Assembly (NCBI GenBank): GCA_016207365.1
Contig: JACQPU010000110.1
Location: 1-6,673 of the forward strand
Reading direction: 5' to 3'
Length of the DNA stretch: 6,673 nt
Source: Ignavibacteriales bacterium
Lineage (GTDB): Bacteria; Bacteroidota; Ignavibacteria; UBA10030
The notes beneath the pieces were generated by a model, which was not told the origin of the DNA, ran no database searches, and saw only the letters and a program-made list of their open reading frames with translations. The position numbers and the translations under genes are program-made. Positions 5,644-6,673 of the stretch are shown here, in pieces (position 1 is the stretch's first letter; every line of letters starts with the position of its first letter).

Positions 5644-6673
5644 TCACCGCCTCTCATTCTCGAAAGAACCTCCCTTAACGCATCAACCGCTCTGTCCAGG
5701 TCTTCTGATGTTGTTTGCCTTCCCATCGAAAACCTGATCGTTGCCCGTGCTGTGGCTTCGGACTTCCCCATTGCCATCAGAACATGCGAGGGCTCGAGTG
5801 TACCCGAAGTGCATGCTGATCCGCTTGTCACTGCGATCCCCCTGAGATCCATTCCGATAATCAACGCTTCCCCGTCTATGCCGGGCGTTTCGAACGACAC
5901 ATTCAGAATGTTCGGAATCGATCGTTCGGGATGGCCGTTGAAAACAATCCCGTGAAAAGCTGCCAGTTTCTGCCTGAGTTCATGTTTGAGCGAGCTAATC
6001 CGCTTTGAGTCTTCGTCCATCGTTTCTTGCGCGATGTGAGCGGCTTTTGCGAAACCCGCCGCCAGTGGAACGCTTTCCGTACCTGCCCGCCGATTCTGTT
6101 CCTGTCCTCCTCCAGTCAACAGCGAATCGATGGCCACGCCTTTTCTGATGTACAATGCCCCAATGCCCTTGGGTCCGTAGATCTTATGCGCCGAAAGCGT
6201 CAAAAGATCGACTCCAAACTGCTCAACGTCGACGGGAATTTTTCCAAGCGACTGGACGGCATCGGAATGGAACACAGCCCCCACGCTATGGGCGATTTCG
6301 GCTGCTTCGCGGACAGGCTCAATCGTGCCGACCTCATTATTCACGTGCATCACGGAAACCAGCGCCGTGCGGTCGTTCACGAGAGATCGAAGGTAATCCA
6401 GGTCAACGGTTCCCGTTTGATCTACGCGGGCGCGATCAACTCTGAATCCCTCCTTTCGCATTGCCAATGCCGTATCCAACACTGCATGGTGTTCAACGGC
6501 GCTCACAGCAATGTGATCGCGTCCTCGGGATTTCATTGCTGTGGCTGTTCCGCGCACTGCACAATTATCCGCCTCGGTGCCGCCACTTGTAAAAATCAGT
6601 GAGTCAATCGGAGCTCCGATGCAACGGGCAATAGCTTCGCGGCTTTCCTCGAGAACGGCGCGCGCTTTACGTC
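5628..6673 (-). CDS. Cysteine desulfurase, NifS/IscS family (5' end outside window)
   Basis: The minus-strand frame is open to the right edge, giving 347 residues. About 40 N-terminal residues, including the usual LDNAATTP start, are missing. The enzyme uses pyridoxal phosphate to take sulfur from cysteine as a persulfide, for Fe-S clusters or tRNA thiolation. In fragment numbering the visible motifs are FTSGGTEADN (27-36), VEHHAV (59-64, His61 stacking on the cofactor), MHVNNEVGTI (108-117), HSDAVQ (135-140, Asp137 and Gln140), SAHKIYGPKG (160-169, Schiff-base Lys163, codon at 6183-6185) and SGSACTSGTLEPSHV (283-297, catalytic Cys287, codon at 5811-5813). The SGSACTSG loop is of the IscS/NifS group I type. 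An internal GTG at 6557 is not the start, since conserved sequence continues upstream of it. Whether it is IscS, NifS or the tRNA-thiolation partner depends on neighbours beyond the edge. It ends in NTKF, encoded by the shared palindrome. Confidence 0.95.
   Translation of the reverse strand, partial: RKARAVLEESREAIARCIGAPIDSLIFTSGGTEADNCAVRGTATAMKSRGRDHIAVSAVEHHAVLDTALAMRKEGFRVDRARVDQTGTVDLDYLRSLVNDRTALVSVMHVNNEVGTIEPVREAAEIAHSVGAVFHSDAVQSLGKIPVDVEQFGVDLLTLSAHKIYGPKGIGALYIRKGVAIDSLLTGGGQEQNRRAGTESVPLAAGFAKAAHIAQETMDEDSKRISSLKHELRQKLAAFHGIVFNGHPERSIPNILNVSFETPGIDGEALIIGMDLRGIAVTSGSACTSGTLEPSHVLMAMGKSEATARATIRFSMGRQTTSEDLDRAVDALREVLSRMRGGENTKF

Noticed and set aside
6027..6602. 191-codon plus-strand open frame opposite the cysteine desulfurase
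   Set aside because: It is antisense to a strongly conserved enzyme with all catalytic motifs, so it is a shadow frame.

Overview
The window carries ordinary chromosomal genes of a Gram-negative bacterium with about 50% G+C. The lipoprotein signal peptides with SLLSC/FIGC-type lipoboxes, a DacB-type D,D-carboxypeptidase, a glutaminyl-cyclase-like M28 lipoprotein, one gene start with no Shine-Dalgarno sequence, and the GTCATYCTGAG-type dispersed repeats fit the Bacteroidota/Ignavibacteria/Chlorobi side of the tree. That placement is inference; there is no marker RNA here.

Layout. Positions 1-51 are the last 16 codons of an upstream gene. A 272-nt leader follows, then a plus-strand dacB-like gene (324-1787) for a periplasmic PBP4-type peptidase. 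Next is a 371-nt non-coding gap (1788-2158) filled largely by an inverted-repeat element with 36-nt arms and by accessory hairpins. A compact plus-strand cluster then runs from 2159 to 5608: an M28/glutaminyl-cyclase-like lipoprotein, a four-helix membrane protein of unknown function (overlapping its predecessor by 26 nt), prmA (ribosomal protein L11 methyltransferase, 10 nt further on) and a short Ppx/GppA phosphatase (overlapping prmA by 11 nt). The spacing suggests one transcript. It ends in a 16-bp inverted repeat shared with a convergent minus-strand cysteine desulfurase gene (5628 to the right edge, N-terminus outside the window).

Functionally the cluster mixes envelope processing (M28 lipoprotein, membrane protein), translation (PrmA) and polyphosphate/(p)ppGpp metabolism (Ppx/GppA). 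No dedicated pathway joins them, so the grouping looks like housekeeping. I found no CRISPR array, tRNA, rRNA, transposase, phage or defence gene, and no convincing new biological system. The most interesting items are non-coding: the paired inverted repeat at 1881-2017, and the palindrome at 5593-5643, which supplies the stop codons and near-identical C-terminal tails (NTRF and NTKF) of two unrelated convergent proteins.
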